A stretch of 64,000 bases of DNA from Bacteroidota bacterium (GTDB taxonomy: Bacteria; Bacteroidota; Bacteroidia; Bacteroidales; JAGONC01), in the NCBI GenBank assembly GCA_022711405.1, contig JAKLFC010000003.1, positions 62,001-126,000 of the forward strand, read 5' to 3'. Below are positions 35,801 to 45,300 of this stretch, piece after piece; the stretch's first letter is position 1; each line of letters begins with the position of its first letter. A model generated the notes under the pieces. The model was not told where the DNA came from. It saw nothing but the letters and a program-made list of their open reading frames with translations, and made no database searches. A program made the position numbers and the translations under genes.

Positions 35801-37137
35801 TCCTTCCATATCCCACGCAGGAAATTGTAATACTGGGGGGCATAGTCAGGGTCGGTCATGTATTCGGCCACGCCCGAGTTGTTATGATAAACGAAGCGGC
35901 GCATTCCGAACCTTTCGTTATCCACGATGCCATCGCCGAAGTTCACTCCGTTGAGGGCCATCTGGTCCAGCGAGTCGGGGCTGGTCACCAGTGCACAGTT
36001 ACCTTCGAAGGCTGGATTGTCTTTGCCATCCGGATCCATGTAAGGACCCTGGAAGAAGTCAACCCCGACGGCTGGCGGCTGGCTTCCGTAGGCCCATGCC
36101 TGTCCGGATCCATCCACTGCGCTTCCGTTATAGCAATATCCCAGTCCCCTGTCCACATCGCACCCCACAAAATCATCCTGGGCATACCCAAGATCCGTAT
36201 CCACCCACTGGCTGAAGTAAGTATCCCTCAGCACGAACGTCGAACGGTTAATGATCTCATAACTGTAAAAGGTCATATTGTTGATCTCGTCGTTCGTGGT
36301 AAAACCAAATGCCTGACCGCGGATTTCCATACCGATCGGGTCACCTTCGGTTTCTGTATGGATATTTCCCTTGTCATTAAATACCCACCAGAGGGTCTGG
36401 TCTCCCTTGATGACCTGGTCGGCCAGGATGCCGATTCCCTCCATAGGTGGTAAGTCGCTCTTGCAAAGTACGTTACCCACATCATAGTAAGGGAAGTCAC
36501 CTGAATAGGGATCATAATTCCCGTCACCATCGCGGTCGAAGAAAGGCGCCAGGTAGTAGCTCTGGTTTCTGGAGACGTCGCCATGGGCAGGCCAGTCGAG
36601 GATCGAAGTAGGGATGCTGTAATCGGGGAAATCGCTCTTTGAATCCCACCATGCCAGGTACTGATCGATCTCGGCGCGGGTAATGGGGAATAGTTTGTCA
36701 TACTGGGAGCAGATATCATCTGTGACAGACGCTGTTCCATCCACGGTAAGCGGGCCTGGCCAGTAGTCGTTCCCGCCTCCGAAATCAGGTCCCTGCCGGT
36801 AGCGTATGGCAGCCAGCTTCAGCTGATCGTTCACGTCGATGCCGCCAATCCAGAGGGAGGCAGAGAACATCGACATTTTACCTGATTTCTTCGGGATCTC
36901 ATAATCTGCATCCTCGAAATTCCACCACATGTCGCCCCCGGTATTGATCCTGGTCCTGACATTATTAATATCCAGATACTTAAATCCCGCTCCCGGTAAA
37001 CATCCCGCTGCTGTCGATTTTAGTCTGGCTGCCTTGGATTTTCCTTCCGGTACCGGCACCTTGTCGGCAAAACTATATTCGGTCAGAAGGAGAAATCCAA
37101 ACAGTGTGACCAAAGCATATCGAAGTATATTTTTCAT
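32827..37137 (-). CDS. 1436-residue exported protein with FlgD/T9SS-like C-terminal sandwich
   Basis: A very large exported protein. Signal peptide residues ~1-24 (LLLTEYSFA). The body is rich in Asp, Gly, Tyr and Trp with long Ca2+-site-like loops (FFDRDGDGNYDPYSGDFPYY), and I do not recognise an enzyme domain. The last ~90 residues form a sandwich like FlgD_ig or T9SS tails: IVPNPYYGYSPYE, VKITNLPQRCTVSIYTMSGT, ASGIYLIYVKA. Unlike type A tails, which end soon after the Gly-x-Tyr motif, it goes on to IGERILKWFGSLRPVDLNAF. That end may be an alternative sorting or anchoring signal (inference). It lies between the TonB receptor (35-base gap) and the PorV/PorQ gene. It could be a surface binding partner, S-layer-like protein or adhesin. 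Confidence 0.75.
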   Translation of the reverse strand: MKNILRYALVTLFGFLLLTEYSFADKVPVPEGKSKAARLKSTAAGCLPGAGFKYLDINNVRTRINTGGDMWWNFEDADYEIPKKSGKMSMFSASLWIGGIDVNDQLKLAAIRYRQGPDFGGGNDYWPGPLTVDGTASVTDDICSQYDKLFPITRAEIDQYLAWWDSKSDFPDYSIPTSILDWPAHGDVSRNQSYYLAPFFDRDGDGNYDPYSGDFPYYDVGNVLCKSDLPPMEGIGILADQVIKGDQTLWWVFNDKGNIHTETEGDPIGMEIRGQAFGFTTNDEINNMTFYSYEIINRSTFVLRDTYFSQWVDTDLGYAQDDFVGCDVDRGLGYCYNGSAVDGSGQAWAYGSQPPAVGVDFFQGPYMDPDGKDNPAFEGNCALVTSPDSLDQMALNGVNFGDGIVDNERFGMRRFVYHNNSGVAEYMTDPDYAPQYYNFLRGIWKDGTKMMYGGNAHVSSGAYGPECDFMFPGDSDPCFWGTKGNPPNGDVYWTEVTAGNNPYDRRFMQSAGPFILEPGAVNYITVGIPWARAASGGPWASVELLRVTDDKCQALFDNCFQVVNGPNAPDLTIRELDQTLIFYITNRKTNDAGNNFNEGYEEIDPNIKSPDDLHGDDRYDSTYNFEGYQVYQLANASVSVADIKNPDLARPVYQCDVKNDVGQLVNYYFDQALNGNVPVEEVNGSDIGISHTFVLTEDAFSGERFVNHKQYYFLALAYGFNQFMIYSQDPGAQQPPIIGLDGQKEPYLAGRKNIKVYTGIPHKTVGTISAQADYGEIPKITRLAGQGNGGNVLELTQESVDHILAQPPVDWADSTGGNIYGTEAYPIDYKPEYEANAGPILVRIIDPLNVKAGTYRVEFDSLYYMRIYGITDDPNTSGDTSSKYVAKWNLIDMVNNKTYVSDTNISYNNEQLFLDLGFSITIHQKFQPGTFKIGEDADQNDVYAVLEENSGLLGSTIAYADSSRRWLGGVPDDDNPWAQNWIRGGEFTDPDNAAYNDWNIYIGTNGTPEGRAYDPDANYETVLDGTWAPYSICASNSQNSAGPAFGGGKVVNQSKLTMNIYDVASVDIVLTSDKSKWTRCPVIEMCPDAKLAEGGTAQFDVRSGRSVDKNGTPTPAGVTEASDNPDDPNYINPTGMGWFPGYAINIETGERLNIAFSEDSWLVKENGRDMLWNPTSNVWDFTDPLNTRAIFGGKHYVYVFGVSYNKYAEGGVYLRQFDIPAYDAGKRIREEIMNDYNQVGKAVIYSSCMWVGIPLAVEGEPWFSNDAKVKIRITKPYSQYFSIPMADTVYYPDSSYFIPGPDITYNKFYPAYEFSTEGFATVTNDVEKAKTDLDLINIVPNPYYGYSPYETDQLDNRVKITNLPQRCTVSIYTMSGTLIRQFTKDDSKTSIDWDLKNYAGIPVASGIYLIYVKADGIGERILKWFGSLRPVDLNAF

Positions 37138-37172
37138 AGTAAGGCGAATTTTTTAATTTTCGTTCAATGCAA

Positions 37173-40100
37173 TTAGAAGTTGAAAATGATCCCGAACCGT
37201 ATCTTCCTGGGTGAGCTGTAGTTGCCTGGCCTGTCGAGGGCAAGTTCATACAGTTCCCTGTAGGAATCAGGATTCAGCTGCTGGTTGATCTGGGTTTGCC
37301 ATTCGTCGGCAGCCAGGTAACCATCGTCATCGGGATTCCCTGTGGCCGGATAGACATTGAGGATATTTTTTGCATTCAGCAAATTGAGCAGCTGGAAATA
37401 AACATTCATATAGGAATACCGGCGGTTATCTCCTTTTCCCATGGCAATTCTGATATCACGGTCGATCCTGGCATCGATCCTGAATGACCAGGGGAGGCGT
37501 GATCCGTTGAGCGATCCCTGAATGACCAGGTTGTTCTGGACAAGGGCAGGGTAGATCTCCGATGACCTGGTATAGGGTGTTCCTGATCCGCCAAAAACAG
37601 TAAGGTTAATACCTGTACCTTCCAGCCACTTGATGTTCCTGACCTTTTCAGAGTCCTTTGATTGTTTGCGGGATACCGGTCCGTTATATTCGGCTCCTTC
37701 TCCCCAGCGGTAGTCGAACGACAGGTTGATCCTGTGGCGCTGGTCGATATCCAATGGATTCAGGGTACGAAGATTGGGCTGGCCGGAACGGATGAAAGCC
37801 TGGGCAGTCTCCGGATTGGATCCGGTACCGTCGGCAAACTGCAGGGTGTAGCTGGCCCTCACACGGGTGTTACCGGTACGCCGCAGGTCATAGGTTAACG
37901 TGAGACCTTTGATCGTACCAAAGTCTATGTTGTTGTAAGAGTAATACGTGGAGGGGTATGCTCCAGAGAAACGGTAACTCTGGATCTTATCCCTGACTTC
38001 CCTGTAGAATGCCGAAATATTCAGCGAAGACGTGGGACCCAGTTTTTGCTGGAAACCAAGTTCATAGTCGATGGTCTTTTCAGGGCGCAGGTTTGGATTA
38101 TTGATCGTAGGATTTCCTCTGACTTCCCAGTAGTAATAATCAGTGGGGGTAGAGAAAAAGTTGCTCGTGGGCCGCTGGGTCAGAATATCATAGTGGGCAT
38201 AGAACAATGCTTCGTCGGAGATTGGGAAGGAGAAGGCGATCCGGGGCATGAAGTTCAAAGCAGGGTCATAATCTTCGAAAGCCTCTGCCTGGATGGATTT
38301 GTCATCGGGGTTAACCAGGTAAGGTGACACGCCGTTGCCGGCATCGAGTTCCGCTTCGGGGTCAACCACCTCAACTCCCTTGGAGTTGTACCAGACTCCC
38401 TCATTGCGGTAACCCATGATCTTGGTGGGATTGCTTACGTTATCCACATAAACGACATAATCTGCTCCCATATTGGAAGGATGAGGCCCCATGTCGCTGA
38501 CCTCTTTGACCGATTTTGTGGGATAGAGGACATATTCGTCTTTCAGCACTTTCTGGTTTGCATCGAACCGGTCAACACGCAATCCGACGTTGAAGATCAG
38601 GTCTTTGAAGGCAAATACGTCCTGGATATAGCCGGCCATATAGATGGGTTCATAAGCTCCGATCGCTCTTGTATAGTTCCCATTGTCATCTTTCTGTGTG
38701 AAAAAGTCCTCAAAGCTGGGTTTGTCTTCCAACTTGTTCCCGTACGCATCATATCCGTAATAAGCCACAATCTGGTCACCTTCATTGAGCAGCTCATCGG
38801 GGCTGAACATTTCGATATTGAGTCCTTCGGGCAGGGTGGCCTGGTGCTGAACGCCATCTTTGTCAAAGTAGTACAGGGTATGGGTGTTGACATCATAGGA
38901 TTCCACGTCGACCCAGTCGAGTCCGTCGACCGGAAGCCCCATGGCCTGCCGGAGCTGTTTATCGAAGTAGAACTGGGAGTTTGGGTCGTATTTCCGGAAA
39001 TAATTGATCGTATCCTGGAACACTCCATCGACGAAAACAGGCTGGGGATTTTCCAGGTCAAGTTCACGGATATGCCAGTTGGTGGTTTGATACATCTTTG
39101 CCCAGAACTGGGTCGGGGCTACGTTATAGCCGCTGCTGGAACGCTGCTGGTACTGGATGCCGAACTGTAGTGCATGGTTGCCGATGTCGGCCGAGGCCAT
39201 CAGATCGATTCCTATCTGCTCTGAATCATTTTTTCCGTAGCCTGACTGCAGCGTTCCGGGGCTTGCCCAGAGCCCGTAGATGTTATCCGGGGCTCTTCCG
39301 TTCAGGATACCGCCTTCGCTCAAAATGACGTCATTACGGTTGCGGATGGTTTCGTGCATGTCGTAATACTGGCTGGTATAATTGGCCAGGATGGGATTGG
39401 CTGTTCCAGGTTCATAGGTATACAGCGTGTCCTGCCAGTTGTCCATCAGGTAACCCCATAATCCGGCAATGGAATCATACTCCAGGGTAGGGGTATAGTT
39501 TCTCGTCTTGAAGGTGGTGAATTTACCGATATAACCATAACTGAACAGGTCATCGCGGTGATTGGCATCTTCGGTGACTGCATAATTCTTTGTATAGTCG
39601 GCCTGGATGGTGTAGAACACATTTTTGATCGCCGATGTGCTCTCTTTGTCCGTTGGGAAGCGCTGTGTGAATTTACCGAACACACGCCAGGTATTTCCGT
39701 AAGAATGGCTGTTATTGTCGTAATTGGTCAGTGAATGAAAGTAGTTATAGTTTTGGGAATCGTACATGGAGTAATTACCTCCGAAGGAAAGGTCGATGGT
39801 GGGTGATGTACGAACGTCGATCTTACCGGAAACATTGATCTGATAGTTGGATGAGTTCAGCGAGGAGTTGATTTCCTCCACATCGGTCATGCGTAAAAAG
39901 TCAGTGTTATAATAGGTTCCTGATCCGGTACCTGTGGGGCGCAGCGGAGATTGTTCCAGGGAAGCCAGCACATCGTCCTTCACTTTATACAGATCCGTGG
40001 CCGAGGGCCTGCCGTCCTGGTTGTAAATGAACTCACCGGCAATGAAATAGCCCAGCAGGGAGACAGGGTTGGTGGGGTCCTTGCTCTTGATCAGGGGGCC

Positions 40101-40874
40101 GTTCAGGTTCAATCCAACCCTGTTATATCCATAAGGGTCAAGATATTGCGAGGTTTGAGCTTCGATGCCCATTCCGAATTTACGCGAAGGTCCTTTGGTG
40201 GTGACATTGATGATGCCGCCGGTGGCGTCACCGTACTGTGCAGGAATACCGCCCAGCACCACAGAAACCTGGTCGATTGCTGATTCAGGCAGTGCGGTGG
40301 AGCCGGTTACCCGTATCCCGTCAATGTAATAAATGGTATTCTCGGATCGCTGACCCCTGATGCTTCCCACCTCACCATCAGCAGAATACACACCGCCAAC
40401 GGTAGTGGCAACCGCTGCTGCCGACTTGTTGGGCATCTTGGAGATCTCCTCCGATGTCACCGTTCCCCCGGAGGAGGTCTGGTCCTTACTGATCAGAGGC
40501 ACCTTGTAATCCACGACTTCAAAGGTTTCCAGCGTGACCGTGGTGGCCTCCATGTCAATGTCCAGAAATGTGATCTTGTCGGCGCGTATGATCACTCCGG
40601 TTACCATCTTGGGTTTGTAACCGACATAAGTTGCCTTGACATCATAGGTACCCGGATTGATGGGCTTGATCGTATAGTTCCCGTCAAAGTCCGAAGTAGC
40701 ACCTCCTTTCTGTGCTCCTGCAACCTCCACGATAATATTACAGAAGGGGATCGGCTCCTTTGAATCTTTATCGATGATCCGTCCTTTAAGCGTCCCCGAC
40801 TGGGAATACACCACCAGGCTGGCAGCCAGGAAACAACCAACACTTAACAGTAAATTTCTTATCATACCTGACAA
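37173..40874 (-). CDS. TonB-dependent receptor with CarboxypepD_reg N-terminal domain
   Basis: A 1233-residue outer-membrane receptor. Signal peptide (~1-25), then a carboxypeptidase regulatory-like sandwich (~28-108: GTLKGRIIDKDSKEPIPFCN, GTYDVKATYVGYKPK). The plug (~130-240) contains ITFLDIDME, SIRGQRSENTIYYIDGIRV and GGIPAQYGDATGGIINV. The 22-strand barrel region fills the rest and ends KIRFGIIFNF with the terminal Phe. No SusD-like gene is next to it, so it is not a standard polysaccharide-utilisation pair; the partner is instead a 1436-residue exported protein and a PorV/PorQ protein. The ligand is unknown. A well-spaced promoter lies directly upstream. Confidence 0.93.
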   Translation of the reverse strand: MSGMIRNLLLSVGCFLAASLVVYSQSGTLKGRIIDKDSKEPIPFCNIIVEVAGAQKGGATSDFDGNYTIKPINPGTYDVKATYVGYKPKMVTGVIIRADKITFLDIDMEATTVTLETFEVVDYKVPLISKDQTSSGGTVTSEEISKMPNKSAAAVATTVGGVYSADGEVGSIRGQRSENTIYYIDGIRVTGSTALPESAIDQVSVVLGGIPAQYGDATGGIINVTTKGPSRKFGMGIEAQTSQYLDPYGYNRVGLNLNGPLIKSKDPTNPVSLLGYFIAGEFIYNQDGRPSATDLYKVKDDVLASLEQSPLRPTGTGSGTYYNTDFLRMTDVEEINSSLNSSNYQINVSGKIDVRTSPTIDLSFGGNYSMYDSQNYNYFHSLTNYDNNSHSYGNTWRVFGKFTQRFPTDKESTSAIKNVFYTIQADYTKNYAVTEDANHRDDLFSYGYIGKFTTFKTRNYTPTLEYDSIAGLWGYLMDNWQDTLYTYEPGTANPILANYTSQYYDMHETIRNRNDVILSEGGILNGRAPDNIYGLWASPGTLQSGYGKNDSEQIGIDLMASADIGNHALQFGIQYQQRSSSGYNVAPTQFWAKMYQTTNWHIRELDLENPQPVFVDGVFQDTINYFRKYDPNSQFYFDKQLRQAMGLPVDGLDWVDVESYDVNTHTLYYFDKDGVQHQATLPEGLNIEMFSPDELLNEGDQIVAYYGYDAYGNKLEDKPSFEDFFTQKDDNGNYTRAIGAYEPIYMAGYIQDVFAFKDLIFNVGLRVDRFDANQKVLKDEYVLYPTKSVKEVSDMGPHPSNMGADYVVYVDNVSNPTKIMGYRNEGVWYNSKGVEVVDPEAELDAGNGVSPYLVNPDDKSIQAEAFEDYDPALNFMPRIAFSFPISDEALFYAHYDILTQRPTSNFFSTPTDYYYWEVRGNPTINNPNLRPEKTIDYELGFQQKLGPTSSLNISAFYREVRDKIQSYRFSGAYPSTYYSYNNIDFGTIKGLTLTYDLRRTGNTRVRASYTLQFADGTGSNPETAQAFIRSGQPNLRTLNPLDIDQRHRINLSFDYRWGEGAEYNGPVSRKQSKDSEKVRNIKWLEGTGINLTVFGGSGTPYTRSSEIYPALVQNNLVIQGSLNGSRLPWSFRIDARIDRDIRIAMGKGDNRRYSYMNVYFQLLNLLNAKNILNVYPATGNPDDDGYLAADEWQTQINQQLNPDSYRELYELALDRPGNYSSPRKIRFGIIFNF

Positions 40875-40910
40875 TTTTATATTTGCGAAACAAATGATTC
40901 GAAAAGTTGG

Positions 40911-40943
40911 TAAAGTTAGTAATAAATAATTTTTTAATCCAAA
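40911..40943 (-). promoter_or_regulatory. promoter of the TonB receptor operon
   Basis: On the minus strand TTTG (complement of 40940-40943) is followed after 21 bases by TAACTTTA (complement of 40911-40918), one mismatch from the Bacteroidota -7 consensus. The spacing is that reported for this promoter class. The -7 box is 37 bases before the receptor start, and the intervening region is AT-rich. Confidence 0.65.
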
Positions 40944-40966
40944 TTTTTGTCCGGCTCAGTCTTAAA

Positions 40967-41437
40967 TTACCGATAGGGCCTGTTCAGGATTTCGGCGTAG
41001 ATGACAGCTTTTCTGATGTCAAACCAGGCTTCCTCATGCGATGAGGAACGTGGCTGACCATCCTCGCCAGTACCACCGGCCCTGGTGGTAACTGTTTCAG
41101 ATATGCTGTCAAAGGCGCTGATCCCCTCCACTTCAGGTATACTTTCCAGGGTTGTTTTCGGTCTGCTGTATTGCTGCCTTTCCTTTTCCAGTTCTTTAAC
41201 AGTGATCTCATCGTATGACTGGGCCTCGGGGAACGTGACCTGCTCCAGCGAGGCACCTTCACCCAGAATTTCCCTGAAAATGGTTTCCATCTCGCGTGGT
41301 TCTTCCCTGGGAACGGCCTGACCAGAGGGTGGAGTTTCAGGGCCGGCAAAGCTCCTTTTTTTCTGTTTCTGGCTGGTTCGGTATGCAGCATAGATGATCC
41401 ATGCCAGACCGAGTACAATATATATTAAATCATCCAT
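40967..41437 (-). CDS. conserved small membrane-anchored protein, unknown function
   Basis: A 156-residue protein with one N-terminal helix (DLIYIVLGLAWIIYAAY, residues ~3-19) followed by a basic stretch (RTSQKQKKR), so the rest is predicted cytoplasmic. The middle is acidic and low in hydrophobics (EPREMETIFREILGEGASLE). The C-terminus FDIRKAVIYAEILNRPYR looks conserved, since similar ends occur in other short Bacteroidota proteins of this build. It resembles a tail-facing scaffold or assembly factor but no motif identifies it. It sits between the response regulator gene and the TonB operon on the same strand. Confidence 0.7.
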   Translation of the reverse strand: MDDLIYIVLGLAWIIYAAYRTSQKQKKRSFAGPETPPSGQAVPREEPREMETIFREILGEGASLEQVTFPEAQSYDEITVKELEKERQQYSRPKTTLESIPEVEGISAFDSISETVTTRAGGTGEDGQPRSSSHEEAWFDIRKAVIYAEILNRPYR

Positions 41438-41547
41438 GTTAATAATCAGATCATTAATGGTAAAATTTAAATTGGGTAAATATAGGAGTTTTTACCGAAT
41501 GGCAAAGTGAAAAACAGTTTTCGGTGATATCCGGTAAGTTTTCGGTG

Positions 41548-42297
41548 TCATAAATGGCTGATGATCCGGAGAACCTGGTCACGTTTTCTCCTGGAGACCG
41601 GTATGGAACTGCCGTCTGTCATAAGGATCTGCCCTGATTCCTGACGGTGATAGCCCCTGACAAAGCGCAGGTTGACCAGATGGGATTTGTGAGGACGAAT
41701 GAAATCGTGATCTTTCAGCAGTTCTTCAAATTCTTTCAGGGTTTTGGATACCAGCAGGTTTTTCCCGTCCGTAAAATAAAACCGCGTGTAATAGTTATCG
41801 GATTCACAGCGAAGGATGGTATCTATATCCACCACGTACATTTTTTCAGAGGTGGATAAGACGATCTTTACCGGCTTTTCATGGATGGATGTGACATTTT
41901 CCAGCAGCACACGGATATTCTCGTTCATTGAATCATTCTGTTTTTTCTTTTCCGCTTTTTCCACTGCCCCGATCAGTTCCTCCGCGATGATCGGTTTGAG
42001 AAGGTAATCCAGGGCACTGTAGCGTATCGCCTTGATGGCGTACTGGTCAAATGCGGTGATGAAAATGACCTGGAATGCCCTCTCGCCAAGAAGTTCCAGC
42101 AATTTGAACCCGCTTCCGTCGGGCATCTGTATATCCAGAAAAAGGAGATCGGGCTGAAGAGTAGAGATCGTTTTCAGCCCGCTTTCAACACCATCGGCAA
42201 TGCCCGTAACAACAACCTGCGGACAGTACCGGTTCAGCATGGCGATCAGCGTGTCCTGGGATTTTTTTTCATCTTCGACAATGACGGCGCGGAGCAT
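41548..42297 (-). CDS. LytTR-family response regulator
   Basis: A 249-residue DNA-binding regulator. The receiver domain (1-~120) has the acidic pocket VEDEKK, phospho-acceptor Asp55 (LLFLDIQMPDGSG) and the switch residues FITAFD and the Lys of YLLKPI. The LytTR domain (~140-245) has the typical IDTILRCESDNYYTRFYF and HKSHLVNLRFV blocks. It should bind short tandem sites and activate transcription after phosphorylation by the kinase encoded 19 bases upstream. Its target could be the neighbouring genes but no repeated LytTR-type site was recognised. Confidence 0.94.
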   Translation of the reverse strand: MLRAVIVEDEKKSQDTLIAMLNRYCPQVVVTGIADGVESGLKTISTLQPDLLFLDIQMPDGSGFKLLELLGERAFQVIFITAFDQYAIKAIRYSALDYLLKPIIAEELIGAVEKAEKKKQNDSMNENIRVLLENVTSIHEKPVKIVLSTSEKMYVVDIDTILRCESDNYYTRFYFTDGKNLLVSKTLKEFEELLKDHDFIRPHKSHLVNLRFVRGYHRQESGQILMTDGSSIPVSRRKRDQVLRIISHL

Positions 42298-42316
42298 AGA
42301 GGGTTATTAATGGTTA

Positions 42317-45300
42317 TTAATGATTATTGTCTTCTGCATCTCTCCCTGATATCCGCACCTCCACCCTTGTTCCTGTCGCATTCCCTTGTGCGTCTGTCAA
42401 ATCGATCACCTTCACGGAGAAATTCTCCTGGTTCATTTTGTTGAGCACCTCCAGCCTCTCCCTGGTAATGAGCATTCCCCTGGATTCGCGATGGAGACCT
42501 GACTCCCTTTGTATTTCCAATGACCGTTTTCTCCCGATCCCATTGTCTTCTATGATCCATAAAAGATGATCTGCCTCCATGGAAATCTTTATGTGGATCA
42601 ATCCCGTACCCTGTTGATACAACAATCCGTGCAGGATCGAATTTTCGACGTACGGCTGAATGATCATGGTGGGGATCTCCGTGAATTCCTCTTCCACATC
42701 CGGATCTACCTCGATATGATACTCAAATTTATCGTTGAAGCGCAGCCTTTCCAGATCCATATAATTCCTGAGGGCCTTCAGTTCATCCTTAACAGGTATG
42801 GAGGCTTCCCCGGAATGGATGAGAATGGAGCGCATCAGCTGGGAAAACTTACCCAGGTAATCCACTGCCCGGTCTGTATCATTTTCAAGAATAAAGCTTT
42901 GAATGGAGTTCAGGGTGTTGAAGATGAAATGTGGATTCATCTGCAGCCTCAGTGCCTGAAGTTCGGTGTCATACAGCTGCCTTTCGAGATCCAGCATTTT
43001 CTTTTCAAGCTCATGCTTTTTGTGAAGGATATGAATGCGGCGATAGATGAAGTACGCCGTGGCGCTTATGATCAGAATGGCACACAGGATCCGGAAGAGC
43101 CATGACTGGTACCAGATGGGTGTTATGATGATCACCAGGGATGTTCCTTTTTCATCCCAGATGCCGCTGTTATTGGAACCAAAGACCGTGAACCGGAAAG
43201 TCCCGGGACTGACCTTGGTGTAAGAGGCTTTCCTGTTTTCAGCGGTTGCCGTGGTCCAGATGTTATCATAATTCTGAAGCCTGTAGCGGTAGCTGTTTTT
43301 CTCCGGGTCGGTGAAGTCGAGGGCTGAAAAGGTAATGGTGAAGAAATTTTCCCTGGCGCTGAGCCGTATGGTGTCACCATCACGGAATGCACCGGGAAGA
43401 GGTTCATCAAAGATGGCAAAGGATGTGATCACCGTCGGCGGGGGAACAGGATTAATCCTGATGGCTGAAGGATGGAAGACATTGAATCCATTCATTCCGC
43501 CAAAAAAAAGTTCGCCTTCCCGGTTTTTATAGAGTGCTCCCAGGTTGAATTCGTTGCTCTGGATGCCGTCCTTTACATCATAATTGACGAATGAACCTTT
43601 TTCCGTGTCAAATTTGGATAAGCCGGAGTTGGTGCTGATCCACAGGTTGCCCTGGTCATCTTCCAGGCAGCCGTACACTACATTGCCGGGGAGCCCCTGC
43701 CGGGTGGTGTACCTCCGGAATGAACCGGTATGCTTGTCAAAGCGGTTAAGACCTCCGCCCTTGGTGCCCAGCCAGAAGATTCCCCGGCTGTCCTGGAAAA
43801 TGGAAAAGACCTGCTGAGCCCCGATGGACGAAGTGTCGGCAGGGTCATTGAGATATGCCAAAAAACTTTCTGTATCAGGATCATACCTGTTCAATCCATT
43901 ACCTGTCCCCACCCAGAGGTCGTGGTCTGAGTCTTCAAAGATGGACCAGATCCTGTTGCTGCTGATAGAACCCGGTCTTCCCTGATCTGTCCGGAAGGTT
44001 ACAACGGAATGACGTTGCAGGTCCATCCGATTGAGCCCGGCTTCTGCAGTCCCTATCCAGAGGAAGCCCCGACTGTCTTCAAGGATGGAAAGGATCTCAT
44101 TGCTGCTGATGCAGTTGGTATCTCTGGGATGGTACCTGAAATGTTCGAATTCTTTGGTTTCAGGGTGAAACCGGTCGATCCCGTCATTCTGGGTTCCGAT
44201 CCAGCAGGTGCCTTTCCTGTCGAAATAAATGACCCTCAGGCTGTTGCTCGAAATACTACCGGCATTTCCTTCCATGTGCCGAAGGTGGCTGAATTCACCT
44301 GTCTCACGGTCAAGTATGTTCAGCCCGTTATCTGTTGCGATCCATACTTTTTGTGATGGATCCTCTGCGATGGAGATCACATAGTTGCTGCTGAGCGAAT
44401 GGGGATCGTCGGGATTTTGCCTGTAATGTGAAAAAGTGCTTGCAAAGGGTTCTGTTTTATTGATCCCGATGAAAGTGCCGATCCACAGTGTTCCTTTCCG
44501 GTCCTCATAGAGGCTAAGAATCCGGTTATTGCTGATGCTCCTGTTGTTGAAGGATTGATTGACGAAACGTATCATTTTATCTGCTGCCGGATCCCAGCGG
44601 TTCAGTCCGTTATCCGTGCCGATCCAGATCATACCTTTGGTATCCTGCCAGAGCGCCGAGATACGGCTGTCAGACAGGCTGGAAGGATCCATGGGATCAT
44701 GGATGAAATAGCGAATGGAGTCCCGGCGGATATTGATCCTGCAAAGGCCGTTCAGGGTTCCCACCCAGAGGTATTCAGGCTTTTCGATCAGGATCTCCCT
44801 TACCATGTTATCGGGGATTGACGTCCGGTCTCCGGGTATATGGTAGTAACGGGTCACGGCATAGGTCCTCACATCAAAACGTATCAGTCCCATGCGCGTA
44901 CCCATCCACAGCAGATGTGCCCCGTCGAATTTCATGTCAAGGATCGTATTGCTTCTCAGGGGAGTGTCATCCTGTGGAAGATGAAGAAAGCTCGTAAAGG
45001 TTGCCGTGGCCCGGTCGTAATAACAAAGGCCCTGACGCGTAGCTATCCAGATCTTACCGTCGTTGTCCTGGACAAGGTCAGTGATGTCATTATTCACAAT
45101 GCTGAAGGAGTCCTCCCCGTTGTGGCGAAATATTTTCATGATCCCCGTCTTCTGGTCGAACAGGGTCAGCCCATTGTCGGTACCTATCCACAGATTTCCT
45201 GAATCGTCCTCCAGGAGGGCCTGGACAGACTGCCCTCCGATCTGGTCTGCTGAATATACCGTGTAGGTGTAACCGTCGTATCTGTTCAATCCATCCCAGG

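Noticed and set aside
38481..39170. 229-residue plus-strand frame inside the TonB receptor gene
   Set aside because: Antisense to a full receptor with normal codon use; no recognisable motif.
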